Assembly: GCF_003290025.1 (NCBI RefSeq)
Contig: NZ_QNHG01000004.1
Coordinates: 480,058-544,057, forward strand
Reading direction: 5' to 3'
Source: Pseudogemmobacter bohemicus
GTDB lineage: Bacteria; Pseudomonadota; Alphaproteobacteria; Rhodobacterales; Rhodobacteraceae
DNA length: 64,000 nucleotides
Part shown: positions 25,305 through 35,229 of the stretch, piece after piece
Position numbering within the stretch: position 1 is the first letter of the stretch
Layout: each line of letters starts with the position of its first letter
Position numbers and translations under genes: made by a program
The notes under the pieces: generated by a model
The model's database searches: none
What the model saw: only the letters and a program-made list of their open reading frames with translations
Told to the model about the DNA's origin: nothing

Positions 25305-26306
25305 TCAAGGAAGATGCGGCGAAATCGTGGGCGTGGTGACGGCGGGCAGGATGCCGCCCGCGCGCCGCGCAAAACCCCGGATCAGCGCGGCATGGATCCC
25401 CAGCACGATCACGAGGCTCGCGATCCCGTCCAGCAGGTAATGGTAGCCGGAATAGACCGAGATCAGCCCGATCAGCGCCAGGAACCCATAGCCCGCAAAG
25501 CGCAGGCGCGGCAGGCGCTCGCGCAGGTAGAGCGCGACGATCACCGCCACCGCGACATGGACCGAAGGGAAGGCCGAGATGAAGGACATCGCCTCGCCCG
25601 AGCGGGACCAGAGCCGGTCCTGCAACAGGGCGATGGCGCTTTGCGCATAGCCCGACTGTTCGAACGAGGCGGCCATGGCGGCAAAGCGGTCACCCCCCAG
25701 CTGCCGGTCGTAATAGACCGGCCCAACCGAAGAGCCGGCCAGCGCAAAGACATTGCCGCAAAGGACCCAGGACAGGAAGAAAAGCCACAGATAGCGCAGC
25801 GCGACCGCCTCATCGCGTTCGATCGCGGTGACCAGCACCGGGAAAGCATAAGCCGTCAGCGACCAGGTGGTCAGATAGACCAGCGGGAACCAGGGGATCA
25901 GCGCCTCCGGCGTGATCATATGCGCCAGCTGCCAGGCGTCATGGCCAAAGAGCAGCACCTGATCGGCCCATGCCCAGAACGGATCGGCAAAGAACGGCAC
26001 CAGCTGCGGGATGGCGCTTTTGAACAGCATGAAGCCGACCTGCAACCAGACCGAGGCCAGCGCCACGATCAGCATGGGCCGCAGCCGCTCCAGCGGGACC
26101 TTGCGCCCGAACCACCACAAAAGCAGCAGCATTACCGGCACGAAAGCGGCAGAGGCACCGGCGATCAGGCCCAGAAAGCTTGACACGATGCGGGTCAGCC
26201 CGACCAGCGTGCCAAGCGGGTCGTCAAGCAGGATGCTGGTCAGCACGGTGGCCGCCAGCATGTAGAGAAATGTTGCCCTGAAAAAGCCTGTCATTGCCCT
26301 TGTCAC
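25305..26306 (-). CDS. PAP2-superfamily membrane phosphatase
   Basis: A 333-residue integral membrane protein with about eight hydrophobic helices. The C-terminal half has the PAP2 acid-phosphatase signatures: [15 protein letters not shown] (PSxH, about residue 242) and [12 protein letters not shown] (HxxxD, about residue 290). Such enzymes remove phosphate from lipids or transfer inositol phosphate. The N-terminal five helices resemble the inositolphosphotransferase-like type. Start is either GTG at 26306 or ATG at 26294. Single gene; substrate unknown. Confidence 0.8.
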   Translation of the reverse strand: MTRAMTGFFRATFLYMLAATVLTSILLDDPLGTLVGLTRIVSSFLGLIAGASAAFVPVMLLLLWWFGRKVPLERLRPMLIVALASVWLQVGFMLFKSAIPQLVPFFADPFWAWADQVLLFGHDAWQLAHMITPEALIPWFPLVYLTTWSLTAYAFPVLVTAIERDEAVALRYLWLFFLSWVLCGNVFALAGSSVGPVYYDRQLGGDRFAAMAASFEQSGYAQSAIALLQDRLWSRSGEAMSFISAFPSVHVAVAVIVALYLRERLPRLRFAGYGFLALIGLISVYSGYHYLLDGIASLVIVLGIHAALIRGFARRAGGILPAVTTPTISPHLP

Positions 26307-26571
26307 CCCGCCGTTCCGCGCCGCTGTTCAGTCCTGCCCGGCGCGAAACCCCGCCATCTGTCACAAGCCGGTTTCCCGGCCCTTCCCCCGGTGCAGATGC
26401 ACTCAGGAATGTGGCACCCTCGGGAGGAAACTGCGTTCACTCCTGGGCTTGTGGGCTGCGACACAGGGCCTGCCGCCCGAAATCCTGCCGCAAAGCATTG
26501 CCTTTCCGCCGCCGCGCGGGCAAATCATGCGAAAAGGCCCGGTTTCGGGCCAGGTTCGGGGAAAAGGGCTG

Positions 26572-27363
26572 ATGACCAGGATCGACGACACATTCGCGAG
26601 GCTCCGCGCCGCCGGCAAAAAGGCCTTCGTCTCCTATATCATGGCCGGCGACCCCGATGAGGCGATCTCGCTCGAACTGATGCGCGGCCTGCCTGGCGCG
26701 GGCGTCGATATCATCGAGCTGGGCATGCCCTTTACCGATCCGATGGCCGATGGCCCGACCATCCAGGCCGCCGGTCAGCGCGCGCTCGAGGCCGGGATGA
26801 CGCTGAACAAGGTGCTCGCCATGGTGCGGGCCTTCCGCGCCGGCGACAGCACGACGCCCATCGTGATGATGGGCTATTACAACCCGATCTATTCGCATGG
26901 CGTTGATCGTTTCCTTTCCGAGGCGAAAGAGGCCGGGATCGACGGGCTGATCGTGGTCGATCTGCCGCCCGAAGAGGATGCAGAGCTTTGCCTCCCCGCC
27001 CAGGCGACCGGGCTGAACTTCATCCGCCTCGCAACGCCGACGACCGATGCGAAACGCCTGCCCCGGGTGCTGCAAAACACTTCGGGCTTTGTCTATTACG
27101 TCTCGATCACCGGGATCACCGGCTCGGCTGTGCCGCAGGCTGGCGATATCGCGCCCGATATTGCCCGGATCAAGGCGGCGACCGATCTGCCGGTCGTGGT
27201 GGGGTTCGGCATCAACACGCCGGATATGGCCCAATCCATGGCCGCGATTGCCGATGGCAGCGTGGTCGGGTCGGCCATCGTGAAAAGCGTCGGTGAAAAG
27301 CGCCCGGTGGCGGATATCCTGGCACAGGTCGCGGCGCTTGCTGCGGGCGCGCATTCGGCCTGA
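26572..27363 (+). CDS. trpA: Tryptophan synthase alpha subunit
   Basis: A 263-residue TIM-barrel enzyme that cleaves indole-3-glycerol phosphate to indole, which passes to TrpB. Catalytic Glu49 (in IIELGMPF) and Asp60 (in TDPMADGP) fall at the canonical positions, confirming the start at 26572; AAAAGGG precedes it. Phosphate-binding loops GFGINTPD and GSAIVK are present. It stands alone here, not next to trpB, an arrangement common in alphaproteobacteria. Confidence 0.95.
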   Translation: MTRIDDTFARLRAAGKKAFVSYIMAGDPDEAISLELMRGLPGAGVDIIELGMPFTDPMADGPTIQAAGQRALEAGMTLNKVLAMVRAFRAGDSTTPIVMMGYYNPIYSHGVDRFLSEAKEAGIDGLIVVDLPPEEDAELCLPAQATGLNFIRLATPTTDAKRLPRVLQNTSGFVYYVSITGITGSAVPQAGDIAPDIARIKAATDLPVVVGFGINTPDMAQSMAAIADGSVVGSAIVKSVGEKRPVADILAQVAALAAGAHSA

Positions 27364-27385
27364 GCCCGGCGCCCGCCCGATCTGA

Positions 27386-29101
27386 TCAGTCTTCGCTGGC
27401 GGGCCTTGGCGCGCGCCGGCGCAGCCCGTGGATCAGAAAGCCCAGCCCGACCGAGCCCAGCCAGAGCCAGGGAATGATATCCGTCGAGGCCGGCCAGAGC
27501 CCCAGGGCTTGCGCCGGGGTTTGCGGCAACTCTCCGGCAAAGGCGGCCCACTCGCCCCCGGCTGCAAAGCCGGTATGGGCGGCCAGCCGGGCCGGCAGCG
27601 TGGGGAAAAGCCCGCTCAGCGCCACCAGCAGAACCAGCGCAGCCGGTGCCAGCAAGAGACCCGGCCTGGGATCCTGGATCACCGCATGGCTGTCTGCGGC
27701 GGGGAAAACCGCATCCGCCCGCGCCAGATCCGCGCTGTGCAGCAGGGCGGCGAAGATCAGCGCATAGCCGGCCAGCACCGTCGCCACTCCGGCGAGGACT
27801 GACAGATCGGCCGCCGCCGGAAGCCCATTCGCACCAAAGGCCGCAAAGCTGGTGGTCAGCGCATGCCAGCCGGCGAAAGGCGCGATACCGGCCAGCGCGA
27901 TCAGCGCAAACGCCGCGATCAGCGCGGTCAGCGGCATCCGGTTGATCAGCCCGCCCGGCACCGCAAGGCGCAGGCTGCCGGTCTCGCGCCGGATCAGCCC
28001 GGCACAGAGGAAAAGCGCCGCCGCCGCCGGCACCATGGCCATCACCAGAAAGGCCATCGCCCCGGTATGCCCCATCCCCGCCAGCCAGAAGGCCAGCGCC
28101 ATCTGCACCGTCAGCACCGCCTCGGCAATCCCGGCAATCCCGCGCCGCCCCAGGGCAGAGAGACCCGCAACCAGCACCGTCAGCACCGAAATCGCCATCA
28201 GCGTGCTGGCCCAGACCGGGGCGCCGCCCCCGATCGCGCCGCCTGTGGCGGGGGCCAGCCGCGCCAGCAGATACAAAGCGGCCAGCCCGCTTCCCGCCGG
28301 CAGCAAAAAGGCCACCACAGGCGCCGGCGCAAAGATCGCGCGGCTGCGCCCGATGCGGAACGGCACCAGCCCCGCCCCGGCCAGCGCCCCGGCCAGGATC
28401 AGGAAAGCGGGCATCAGATGCTGGCCGCTGGCCGCGATTTCCTGGCCGCGATGGGTGATCCGGGTGATGCCGGAACTGCCTGCAAGGCTGGCCAGATGCG
28501 ACAGGCCGGTAAAGAGAAAGCCGCCCGCAAACAGCGCAACCAGCAGGCCCGGCAGCGCCGCCACCATCCCTCCGGGCTGTTCGCCACAGCGCCAGAGCAT
28601 CAGAAAGGCAAACAGCGCCGCCAGCATCCAGGACAGCGCCGCCAGCCAGACCTGATCGGCCAGGATCACCAGCGCCACTGCCGCCACCGCCGCCAGCAAC
28701 AGACCCTGAAACTGCACGACCGTGGCTTCGCGCTCAAAGAACCCGCCGGCGCAGAGCGCGGCCGCCAGCGCGGCCAGCAGCATCGGCAACAGAAAGATCA
28801 GCGCCAGCGTGTCGAGCCGCAGCACGAACACAACCCCGCCCGGCAGGATGGTCCTTGCCCGGATCGCCTCGCCGGTGAGGGCCAGCGGCAGGTTCGACAG
28901 CGTCACGATGAGCGCCAGAGCCAGCGCCAGCAAGGCAAGGCCGGTGACGCCCCGGAATGCCAGCGCTTTGCCCCTGCCCCCGTCCTTTCCTGTGTCCCTG
29001 CCCTTCCCTCTGCCCGGGCCACGCCGCAGGAGCAGCAGATCCGTCAGACAGACAAGGATCGCGGCAAAACCGGGGAAAAGAGCGATCAGGGCGGGTGACA
29101 T
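27386..29101 (-). CDS. Complex I/Mrp antiporter-like membrane protein (NuoL/M-related, divergent)
   Basis: A 571-residue protein with about 14 hydrophobic helices. The segment FRIGRSRAIFAPAPVVAFLLPAGSGLAALYLLARLAP resembles the core of the Proton_antipo_M domain of NuoL, NuoM and MrpA/D (APTPVSALLHxAxxVKAGVYLL). The conserved His and Lys of that motif are not present here, and the Glu in the early helices is also hard to place. It therefore looks like a diverged member with uncertain proton pumping. No DUF2309 partner, Mrp genes or hydrogenase genes are adjacent. Start ATG at 29101 is preferred over an upstream GTG. A role in ion transport is inference. Confidence 0.55.
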   Translation of the reverse strand: MSPALIALFPGFAAILVCLTDLLLLRRGPGRGKGRDTGKDGGRGKALAFRGVTGLALLALALALIVTLSNLPLALTGEAIRARTILPGGVVFVLRLDTLALIFLLPMLLAALAAALCAGGFFEREATVVQFQGLLLAAVAAVALVILADQVWLAALSWMLAALFAFLMLWRCGEQPGGMVAALPGLLVALFAGGFLFTGLSHLASLAGSSGITRITHRGQEIAASGQHLMPAFLILAGALAGAGLVPFRIGRSRAIFAPAPVVAFLLPAGSGLAALYLLARLAPATGGAIGGGAPVWASTLMAISVLTVLVAGLSALGRRGIAGIAEAVLTVQMALAFWLAGMGHTGAMAFLVMAMVPAAAALFLCAGLIRRETGSLRLAVPGGLINRMPLTALIAAFALIALAGIAPFAGWHALTTSFAAFGANGLPAAADLSVLAGVATVLAGYALIFAALLHSADLARADAVFPAADSHAVIQDPRPGLLLAPAALVLLVALSGLFPTLPARLAAHTGFAAGGEWAAFAGELPQTPAQALGLWPASTDIIPWLWLGSVGLGFLIHGLRRRAPRPASED

Positions 29102-29261
29102 GGGGCCTCGTAACACCAGCGCGGGCGGAAAGGGTCAGCGAATTCGGGGCAGTCAGCCGGCACCCTTCCCGGCGGTTACTGGTCACAACAGGCTCTTGCG
29201 GCTGTTTCCGCGACGGGCCCGGGCCTGTCCAGCGAAATTTCTGCAGGTGGGGTCTGCCGGT

Positions 29262-30206
29262 TCAGCCCTGTGGCGTCGTCGCCTTGCGCTGGCGGGCACG
29301 CTCCAGCCCCAGCCGGCGCTCGCGCCAGATGATCATAATCCCGGCCAGGATGATCAGCACCGCCCCGGTCAGCATGGTCCAGGTCGGCATTTCCTGAAAT
29401 ACGAACCAGCCGATCGCCAGCGCGAAGATCATCGAGGCATAATCGAACGGCGCCACCAGCGAGGCATCGGCCTCGCGGTAAGCCGAGGTCAGGAGGATCT
29501 GCCCGACGCCCCCCATCAGCCCGGCCAGGGTCAGCGTGGCGGCCTCGCGGGGGGTTGGCCAGACCCAGCCGAAGGGGATGGTGAACAAAGACAGGCAGGT
29601 CGCGGTGACCGAGAACCAGAAGACGATGGTGGCGGTCTTTTCGGTCGCCACCAGCTTGCGGATGAAGACCTGGGCCAAAGCCGCAAAAACCGCACCGGTC
29701 AGCACGATCACTGCGCCAAAAGCCTCGGCATGAGTGCCCGCCCCCGTCCCTCCGCCCGGAACATCGCCACGCAGGACGGTCAGCCGCGGCCAGATCACGA
29801 TCAGCACCCCGACCAGCCCCGTCAGCACCATCGAGATGCGAAAAAGCCGGACATTCTCGCCCAGGAACATCGCGGCAAAGATGACCGTCAGCAATGGCGC
29901 CGCATAGCCGATGGCGGTGACTTCGGGGAATGGCAGATAGGCCAGGCCGGCAAAGCCCAGCCCCATCGCCATCGTGCCGGCAAAGCCGCGCCAGACATGG
30001 CCCATCGGGTTCGCGGTATAAAAGCCGGTGCGCAACTCGCCCCGCATCGCCAGCCAGGCCACGATCACCGGGATCGCAAAGAACGACCGGAAGAACACCG
30101 CCTCGCCGCCCGGCACCCGGTCGGAGGTGGTCTTCACCAGCGCCGACATCAGGATGAAAATCAGCACTGATCCCAGTTTGAAGGCGATACCGCGCAAGGG
30201 GCGCAT
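29262..30206 (-). CDS. EamA/DMT-family exporter
   Basis: A 314-residue inner-membrane protein with ten hydrophobic helices arranged as two EamA repeats (residues 5-140 and about 165-295), the usual drug/metabolite transporter layout. Repeat signatures include PEVTAIGYAAPLLTVIFAAMFLGENV in the first half and SLVAPFDYASMIFALAIGWFVFQEMPT in the second. The start at 30206 has AAGGA upstream. The C-terminus is a basic cytoplasmic tail. Probably exports a small metabolite such as an amino acid; nothing in the sequence names it. Divergent from adenine deaminase. Confidence 0.88.
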   Translation of the reverse strand: MRPLRGIAFKLGSVLIFILMSALVKTTSDRVPGGEAVFFRSFFAIPVIVAWLAMRGELRTGFYTANPMGHVWRGFAGTMAMGLGFAGLAYLPFPEVTAIGYAAPLLTVIFAAMFLGENVRLFRISMVLTGLVGVLIVIWPRLTVLRGDVPGGGTGAGTHAEAFGAVIVLTGAVFAALAQVFIRKLVATEKTATIVFWFSVTATCLSLFTIPFGWVWPTPREAATLTLAGLMGGVGQILLTSAYREADASLVAPFDYASMIFALAIGWFVFQEMPTWTMLTGAVLIILAGIMIIWRERRLGLERARQRKATTPQG

Positions 30207-30425
30207 GGGGTTTCCTTTTACAACATCCTGTTCTGACCACGCCCCGCCCCGGGAGGCAAGCCCGGGAGAGCAACCCTTCGAGGCGACCCCGGGGGCGACA
30301 ACCCCGGCGAGGCAAGCCCAAAGCGCCCCGCCCGAAGCAGCCTGCCCGAAGCAGCCCATCCGGCGCGGCCGGCTCTGGACCTTGGCTGCGGGATGGGCTT
30401 TCCTGTGCGGGCAGGAGGTGCCGCC

Positions 30426-32135
30426 ATGCCAGATGAAACGATCAGCCGCCTTGCGGCCAGGATAGATCAGGGGCGCGGCCTTGCCCCCGCCGATCTGGTT
30501 CTGAAAGGCGCGCGGGTGTTTGACCTGATCACCGGCGACCTGGTCGAGACCGATGTGGCGATCTGCGGCGATACCATCGTTGGCACTTTTGGCACCTTCC
30601 GGGGCAGGCGAGAGATCGACCTTGCCGGCCAGATCCTGGTGCCGGGGTTCATCGACACCCATCTCCATATCGAAAGCTCGCTGGTCACGCCGTTTGAATT
30701 CGACCGCTGTGTCGGGCCGCATGGGGTGACGACGGCGATCTGCGACCCGCATGAGATCGCCAACGTCTGCGGGCTGGAGGGGATCCGCTATTTCCTCGGC
30801 GCCTCCTCGCGGACGCTGATGGATATAAGGGTGCAGCTTTCCTCCTGCGTACCGTCCACGCATATGGAGACCGCCGGGGCGCGGCTGGAGGCGGCAGATC
30901 TGATCCCGCTGATGGATCATCCGCGCGTCATTGGCCTTGCGGAATTTATGAATTTCCCCGGTGTTCTGATGAAAGACCCGGGCTGCATGGCGAAGCTCGC
31001 CGCCTTTCAGGGGCGCCATATCGACGGCCATGCGCCGCTTTTGCGCGGCGATGACCTGAACGGCTATATCGCCGCCGGCATCCGCACCGAGCATGAGGCG
31101 ACCTCGGCCACCGAGGCGCTGGAGAAGCTGAGGAAGGGGATGCGGGTGCTGATCCGCGAGGGCTCGGTCTCGAAGGATCTGCATGCGCTGGCAGAGATCC
31201 TGACCGAACGGCATTCGCCCTATCTGTGTTTTTGCACCGATGACCGCAACCCGCTGGATATCGCGGAACAGGGGCATCTGGATTACCTGATCCGCACCGC
31301 GATTGCGCTTGGCTGCCCGGCGCTGGCGGTTTACCGCGCGGCGTCCCTGTCGGCGGCCGAGGCTTTCGGGCTGAAAGATCGCGGGCTGATCGCGCCGGGA
31401 AAACGCGCCGATATCGCGGTGATCGACAGCCTGGAAAGCTGCCGCGTCGCAAAGGTCTTTGCCGGCGGGGTGGAGCTGACCGGGGCCGCCTTCGCCGCGC
31501 GCGAGACGCTCCCCCCGGTGGCGCGGCATTCGGTCAAAGCGCCGCGCGTGGCGGCCGGGGATTTCCGCTGTTCGGGGAACCGGGTCGAGACGCCGGTGAT
31601 CGGCATCCTGCCGGGGAAAATCATCACCGAATTCCTGACTTATGACATCGCGCCCGAAGATGGCGACAAGCGCCCCGATACCACCCGCGACCTGATCCGC
31701 ATCGCGGTGATCGAGCGCCATGGCAAGAACGGCAACCGCGCCACCGGGTTTGTCAAAGGCTTTGGCCTGCAGCGCGGCGCCATTGCCTCGACCGTCTGCC
31801 ATGACCATCACAATATTGCCGTGGTGGGCGCCGATTACGCCGATATGGCGCTGGCGGCGAACCGGCTTTCCGAAATCGAGGGCGGTTTCGTGGTGGTCGA
31901 GGGCGGGCGGGTGCTGGCGGAACTCGCGCTGCCGCTGGCCGGGCTGATGAGCCTTGAGCCGTTCGAGACGGTGCGCGACGATCTGGTAGTGCTGCGCAAG
32001 GCTGCGAAAAGCCTGGGCGTCGTGCTGGAAGAGCCGTTTTTGCAGCTGGCCTTCCTCGCCCTGCCGGTGATCCCGCATCTGAAAATCACCGATCACGGCA
32101 TGATTGATGTCGACCGCTTCGAGGTGATCCCGTGA
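30426..32135 (+). CDS. ade: Adenine deaminase
   Basis: A 569-residue metal-dependent amidohydrolase converting adenine to hypoxanthine and ammonia in purine salvage. Metal-binding residues are seen in [13 protein letters not shown] (about residues 75-87) and in [12 protein letters not shown], with further conserved segments [11 protein letters not shown] and the C-terminal [14 protein letters not shown] typical of Ade. Length matches the family. AGGAGG lies seven bases before the ATG at 30426. Its stop overlaps the start of the ArsC-like gene (GTGA), so the downstream genes are likely coupled to it. Confidence 0.93.
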   Translation: MPDETISRLAARIDQGRGLAPADLVLKGARVFDLITGDLVETDVAICGDTIVGTFGTFRGRREIDLAGQILVPGFIDTHLHIESSLVTPFEFDRCVGPHGVTTAICDPHEIANVCGLEGIRYFLGASSRTLMDIRVQLSSCVPSTHMETAGARLEAADLIPLMDHPRVIGLAEFMNFPGVLMKDPGCMAKLAAFQGRHIDGHAPLLRGDDLNGYIAAGIRTEHEATSATEALEKLRKGMRVLIREGSVSKDLHALAEILTERHSPYLCFCTDDRNPLDIAEQGHLDYLIRTAIALGCPALAVYRAASLSAAEAFGLKDRGLIAPGKRADIAVIDSLESCRVAKVFAGGVELTGAAFAARETLPPVARHSVKAPRVAAGDFRCSGNRVETPVIGILPGKIITEFLTYDIAPEDGDKRPDTTRDLIRIAVIERHGKNGNRATGFVKGFGLQRGAIASTVCHDHHNIAVVGADYADMALAANRLSEIEGGFVVVEGGRVLAELALPLAGLMSLEPFETVRDDLVVLRKAAKSLGVVLEEPFLQLAFLALPVIPHLKITDHGMIDVDRFEVIP

Positions 32136-32569
32136 AAGATGCTCCCATGACCGTCATTTACCACAACCCCGCCTGTGGCACCTCGCGCAATGTGCTGGCG
32201 ATCCTGCGCGCCGCCGGTGAGGTGCCCGAGGTGGTCGAATATCTGAAAACCGGCTGGGATGAGGCGCGGCTCACCCGCCTGTTCACCGCCGCCGGCCTCA
32301 CCCCGCGTGAGGCTTTGCGGCTAAAAGGCACCCCGGCGGAAGAGCTGGGCCTGACCGCGCCCGGGATCGGCGATGCGGCGATCATCGCCGCGATGATCGC
32401 CCATCCGATCCTGGTGCAGCGCCCCTTTGTGGTGACCGGGAAAGGCACGAAGCTCTGCCGCCCCTCGGTCACGGTGGCGCAGATCCTGCCGCGGCTGCCG
32501 GAGGCTCCGGTCCTCGCCGCAGATGGCAAGGTGATATTCGATCCTGCAGATAAAGAGGTGAGGGGATGA
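32132..32569 (+). CDS. arsC: ArsC/Spx-family reductase (glutaredoxin-dependent arsenate reductase type)
   Basis: About 145 residues with a thioredoxin-like fold. The active Cys is in [13 protein letters not shown] near the N-terminus, as in ArsC, and the conserved Arg motif appears as [11 protein letters not shown]. The preferred start is GTG at 32132, overlapping the ade stop with GAGG seven bases upstream; an ATG at 32147 is the alternative. It sits between adenine deaminase and a hydrolase rather than in an ars operon with an efflux pump or ArsR, so a role in arsenate resistance is possible but not supported by context. Confidence 0.82.
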   Translation: MKDAPMTVIYHNPACGTSRNVLAILRAAGEVPEVVEYLKTGWDEARLTRLFTAAGLTPREALRLKGTPAEELGLTAPGIGDAAIIAAMIAHPILVQRPFVVTGKGTKLCRPSVTVAQILPRLPEAPVLAADGKVIFDPADKEVRG

Positions 32570-33204
32570 CAAAGACCCTGCTGCTTTACGGTGATTCCAA
32601 CACCCATGGCACCATGCCGATGCATGAGCTGGGCGCTATGGGGCGTTTTGCGCATCGCCACCGCTGGACCAGCCTGCTCGCGGCGGAACTCGACGGCTGG
32701 GAGGTGATCCCCGAGGGCCATCCGGGCCGCACGACCCTGCATGATGACCCGATCGAGGGCGCGCACAGGAACGGGCTGACCGTGCTGCCTTCGATCCTCG
32801 AAAGCCACCGGCCGATTGATGTCGTTTTGCTGATGCTGGGTACCAATGACCTGAAAGAGCGGTTTTCGGTCAACGCCGGTGATATCGCGCTGTCTCTGGA
32901 GCGGCTGGTGCGGGTGATCCGTGCCTCGGGCTGCGGGCCGATGGGGGGAGCCCCGGCGGTGCTGTTGATCGCGCCGCCGCCGATTCGCGAAACCGGGCCG
33001 CTGGCGAAGATCTTTGCCGGAGGGGCTGCGAAATCGCGGCATCTGGGCCAGGAGATCGGCGCCGTGGCCGCGCGCAACGGGCTGCCTTTCATTGATCTGA
33101 CTGACGAGATTGATGTCTCGCCGGTCGATGGCATCCATTACGAGGCCGAGGCGGCACCGATCATCGCGGGGCTGGTCGCGGCGGCGATACGGGCGCATTT
33201 CTGA
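32566..33204 (+). CDS. SGNH/GDSL-family hydrolase
   Basis: A 212-residue esterase-type hydrolase without signal peptide. All four SGNH blocks are visible: GDSNT (block I, Ser10), HPGRTT (block II), LGTNDLKE (block III) and DGIHYEAE (block V with Asp and His). Members of this subgroup hydrolyse esters, including acyl or carbohydrate esters; the substrate is unknown. The ATG overlaps the stop of the preceding arsC gene by four bases, indicating translational coupling in the ade-arsC-hydrolase set. Confidence 0.85.
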   Translation: MTKTLLLYGDSNTHGTMPMHELGAMGRFAHRHRWTSLLAAELDGWEVIPEGHPGRTTLHDDPIEGAHRNGLTVLPSILESHRPIDVVLLMLGTNDLKERFSVNAGDIALSLERLVRVIRASGCGPMGGAPAVLLIAPPPIRETGPLAKIFAGGAAKSRHLGQEIGAVAARNGLPFIDLTDEIDVSPVDGIHYEAEAAPIIAGLVAAAIRAHF

Positions 33205-33264
33205 AAGGTGACGCCTTTGGCTGGCGGCAGATTTGAGTATTTGGATCAAGGGGAAGAGGGCAAG

Positions 33265-33942
33265 ATGCGCAATCTGATGATCCTTGCGCATGGCCAGCCT
33301 TCGGACCCTTTGCCGGCCGCAGCGGAGCTGGAGGGTCTGGCGTCGCTGGTGGCCGCGCATCTGCCGGACTGGCGGGTTCTGGCGGCAACCCTTGCGGAAC
33401 CCGGCGCGCTGGAGCGGCTGGCGGGTGAGCCTCCGGGCATGGTTTTCCCGGTCTTCATGGCGGCGGGCTGGTTTACCCGCGTGGCGGTGCCGTCACGGCT
33501 GGAGGCTGCGGGGCTGACAGGCTGGCGCCAGCTGGCGCCGATGGGCATGATGGAGACGGTGCAGGACCTTGCGGTCCGGATCGCGGCGGAAAGCGGCGCC
33601 GCGCAGGTGCTGGTGGCGGCGCATGGCTCGGGCCGGTCGCCCGCGCCGGCCGAGGTGGCGCGCAAAGTGGCCGGGCGGATCGCGGCGGAAAGCGGCGCGG
33701 TGCGGGTGGAATGCGCCTTTATCGAAGAGGCGCCCTTTCTCCGCGATGTTTCCGGCTGGGGCACCGGCGCGGTCTGCCTGCCCTTTTTCGCCATGGCGGG
33801 CGGTCATGTGCTGGAAGACCTGCCCGAGGCGCTGCGCGAAGCCGCTTTTCCGGGCCGCATTCTGCCGGCGCTCGGGCTGCATCCGGATATCCCCGGCCTG
33901 ATCGCCCGCGCCGCGCTTGAGGCGGGTTGCGCGCCGCAGTAA
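33265..33942 (+). CDS. CbiX/SirB-like chelatase-family protein
   Basis: A 225-residue protein with two related halves, each beginning with a strand followed by an H-G pair: LMILAHGQPSD at the start and VLVAAHGSGRSPAPAEVARKVAGRIA near residue 115. The HG-S/Q motif with its His is the metal-binding signature of sirohydrochlorin chelatases (CbiX). A second His is seen in AGGHVLEDLP. Neither siroheme nor cobalamin genes are adjacent, so the metal and pathway are open. Sixty bases separate it from the hydrolase; RBS GGGGAAGAGGG precedes the ATG. Confidence 0.7.
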   Translation: MRNLMILAHGQPSDPLPAAAELEGLASLVAAHLPDWRVLAATLAEPGALERLAGEPPGMVFPVFMAAGWFTRVAVPSRLEAAGLTGWRQLAPMGMMETVQDLAVRIAAESGAAQVLVAAHGSGRSPAPAEVARKVAGRIAAESGAVRVECAFIEEAPFLRDVSGWGTGAVCLPFFAMAGGHVLEDLPEALREAAFPGRILPALGLHPDIPGLIARAALEAGCAPQ

Positions 33943-33970
33943 GCCCAGAGCATTGCAAAGGAGCCGAGGC

Positions 33971-35158
33971 ATGACGGTCATCACCTGTATCGAGGATCTG
34001 AAGCGCCTGCATCGCGCGAGGGTGCCGCGCATGTTCTGGGATTACTGCGAAAGCGGCAGCTATACCGAGCAGACCTTCCGCGACAATTCCGCCGATTTCG
34101 GGCTGATCCGCCTGCGCCAGCGGGTGGCCCGCGACCTCTCGGACCGCCGTGTCGCGGGCAGGATGATCGGGCAGAGCGTGGCGATGCCGCTGGCGATCTC
34201 GCCCACCGGCTCGGCGGGGATGCAATGGGCGGATGGCGAGATTCTGGGCGCGCGGGCGGCGCAGCGCTTTGGGGTGCCCTTCACGCTGTCGACCATGTCG
34301 ATCTGCTCGATCGAGGACCTGGTGGAGGCGGGTGTCGGGCCATTCTGGTTCCAGCTTTACGTCATGCGGGACGAGGATTTCGTTGATCGCATCATCGGGC
34401 GGGCAAAGGCGGCGGGCTGCCCCGCGCTGGTGGTGACGCTGGATCTCCAGGTGATCGGGCAGCGGCACAAGGACCTGAAAAACGGGCTTACCGCACCGCC
34501 GCGTCTGACCTTGCCGAATATGCTCAACATGATGACGCATCCCGCCTGGTGCCTTGCCATGCTGCGCACCAGGCGGCGCACCTTCCGCAACATCATGGGC
34601 CATGTTAAGGGCGTGACCGATCTGGCCAGCCTCAACGCCTGGACATGGGAGCAGTTCGAGCCGCGTCTCGACTGGTCGATGGTGCGCCGGATCCGTGACC
34701 AGTGGCAGGGGAAATTCGTGCTGAAAGGCATCCTCGACACCGATGATGCGCGGATGGCGCTGGATGTCGGCGCCGATGCGATTGTGGTCTCGAACCATGG
34801 CGGACGGCAGCTGGACGGCGCGCTTTCGACCATCCGGATGCTGCCCCGGATCGTCGAAGCGGTGGGGGATCGCTGTGAGGTCTGGCTCGATTCCGGCATC
34901 CGCTCGGGGCAGGATCTGCTGAAGGCGCTGGCTCTGGGCGCCAAAGGCGGCATGATCGGGCGGCCCTGGCTTTACGGTCTGGGCGCCATGGGTGAGGCGG
35001 GCGTGACAAGGGCGCTGGAGGTGATCCGCGACGAGCTGGACATCACCATGGCTTTGTGCGGCGAGCGCGACGTGGCGGATCTGGGGCGCCACAACCTGCT
35101 GGTGCCACGAGGGTTTGAAGGTGATTTCGGGGGTGATTTCGGGGATGCCCCGGCCTGA
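33971..35158 (+). CDS. FMN-dependent alpha-hydroxyacid dehydrogenase (LldD/glycolate-oxidase family)
   Basis: A 395-residue flavoenzyme that oxidises an L-2-hydroxyacid to a 2-oxoacid. The family TIM barrel is evident: FWDYCESGSYTEQTFRDN near the N-terminus, AISPTGSAGMQWADGE, the FMN-binding and catalytic block SNHGGRQLDG (His base, about residue 275) and VWLDSGIRSGQDLLKALALGAKGGMIGRPWLYG. Its exact substrate is unknown; the ALSTIRMLPRI stretch after the catalytic His resembles, but is not identical to, LldD. GGAG precedes the ATG. It stands just before the aminotransferase-ligase pair, 71 bases upstream of it. A second paralogue is at 55933-57078. Confidence 0.88.
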   Translation: MTVITCIEDLKRLHRARVPRMFWDYCESGSYTEQTFRDNSADFGLIRLRQRVARDLSDRRVAGRMIGQSVAMPLAISPTGSAGMQWADGEILGARAAQRFGVPFTLSTMSICSIEDLVEAGVGPFWFQLYVMRDEDFVDRIIGRAKAAGCPALVVTLDLQVIGQRHKDLKNGLTAPPRLTLPNMLNMMTHPAWCLAMLRTRRRTFRNIMGHVKGVTDLASLNAWTWEQFEPRLDWSMVRRIRDQWQGKFVLKGILDTDDARMALDVGADAIVVSNHGGRQLDGALSTIRMLPRIVEAVGDRCEVWLDSGIRSGQDLLKALALGAKGGMIGRPWLYGLGAMGEAGVTRALEVIRDELDITMALCGERDVADLGRHNLLVPRGFEGDFGGDFGDAPA

Positions 35159-35173
35159 CGCCTCGCGGGGCTC

Positions 35174-35202
35174 TTGCTTTTTGATCAAATTATGCATGAT
35201 AA
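35174..35202 (+). promoter_or_regulatory. Promoter with palindromic operator candidate
   Basis: TTGCTT (35174-35179) and TGATAA (35197-35202) are spaced by 17 bases, a good sigma-70 arrangement 28 bases before the aminotransferase start. The spacer contains the palindrome TTTGATCAAA (35180-35189), placed where a repressor would block the polymerase. The same 10-mer lies upstream of the aldehyde dehydrogenase at 53572-53581. Confidence 0.6.
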
Positions 35203-35229
35203 CGGCACCAGATCACAGAGGGCGCCAGC

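Noticed and set aside
27863-29098. Plus-strand open frame of about 411 codons
   Set aside because: Antisense to the antiporter-like membrane gene; composition is Arg/Gln/His-rich without motifs.
29262-32096. Open frame of about 944 codons on the minus strand
   Set aside because: Its C-terminal third is the real EamA transporter; the rest is antisense to adenine deaminase and meaningless.
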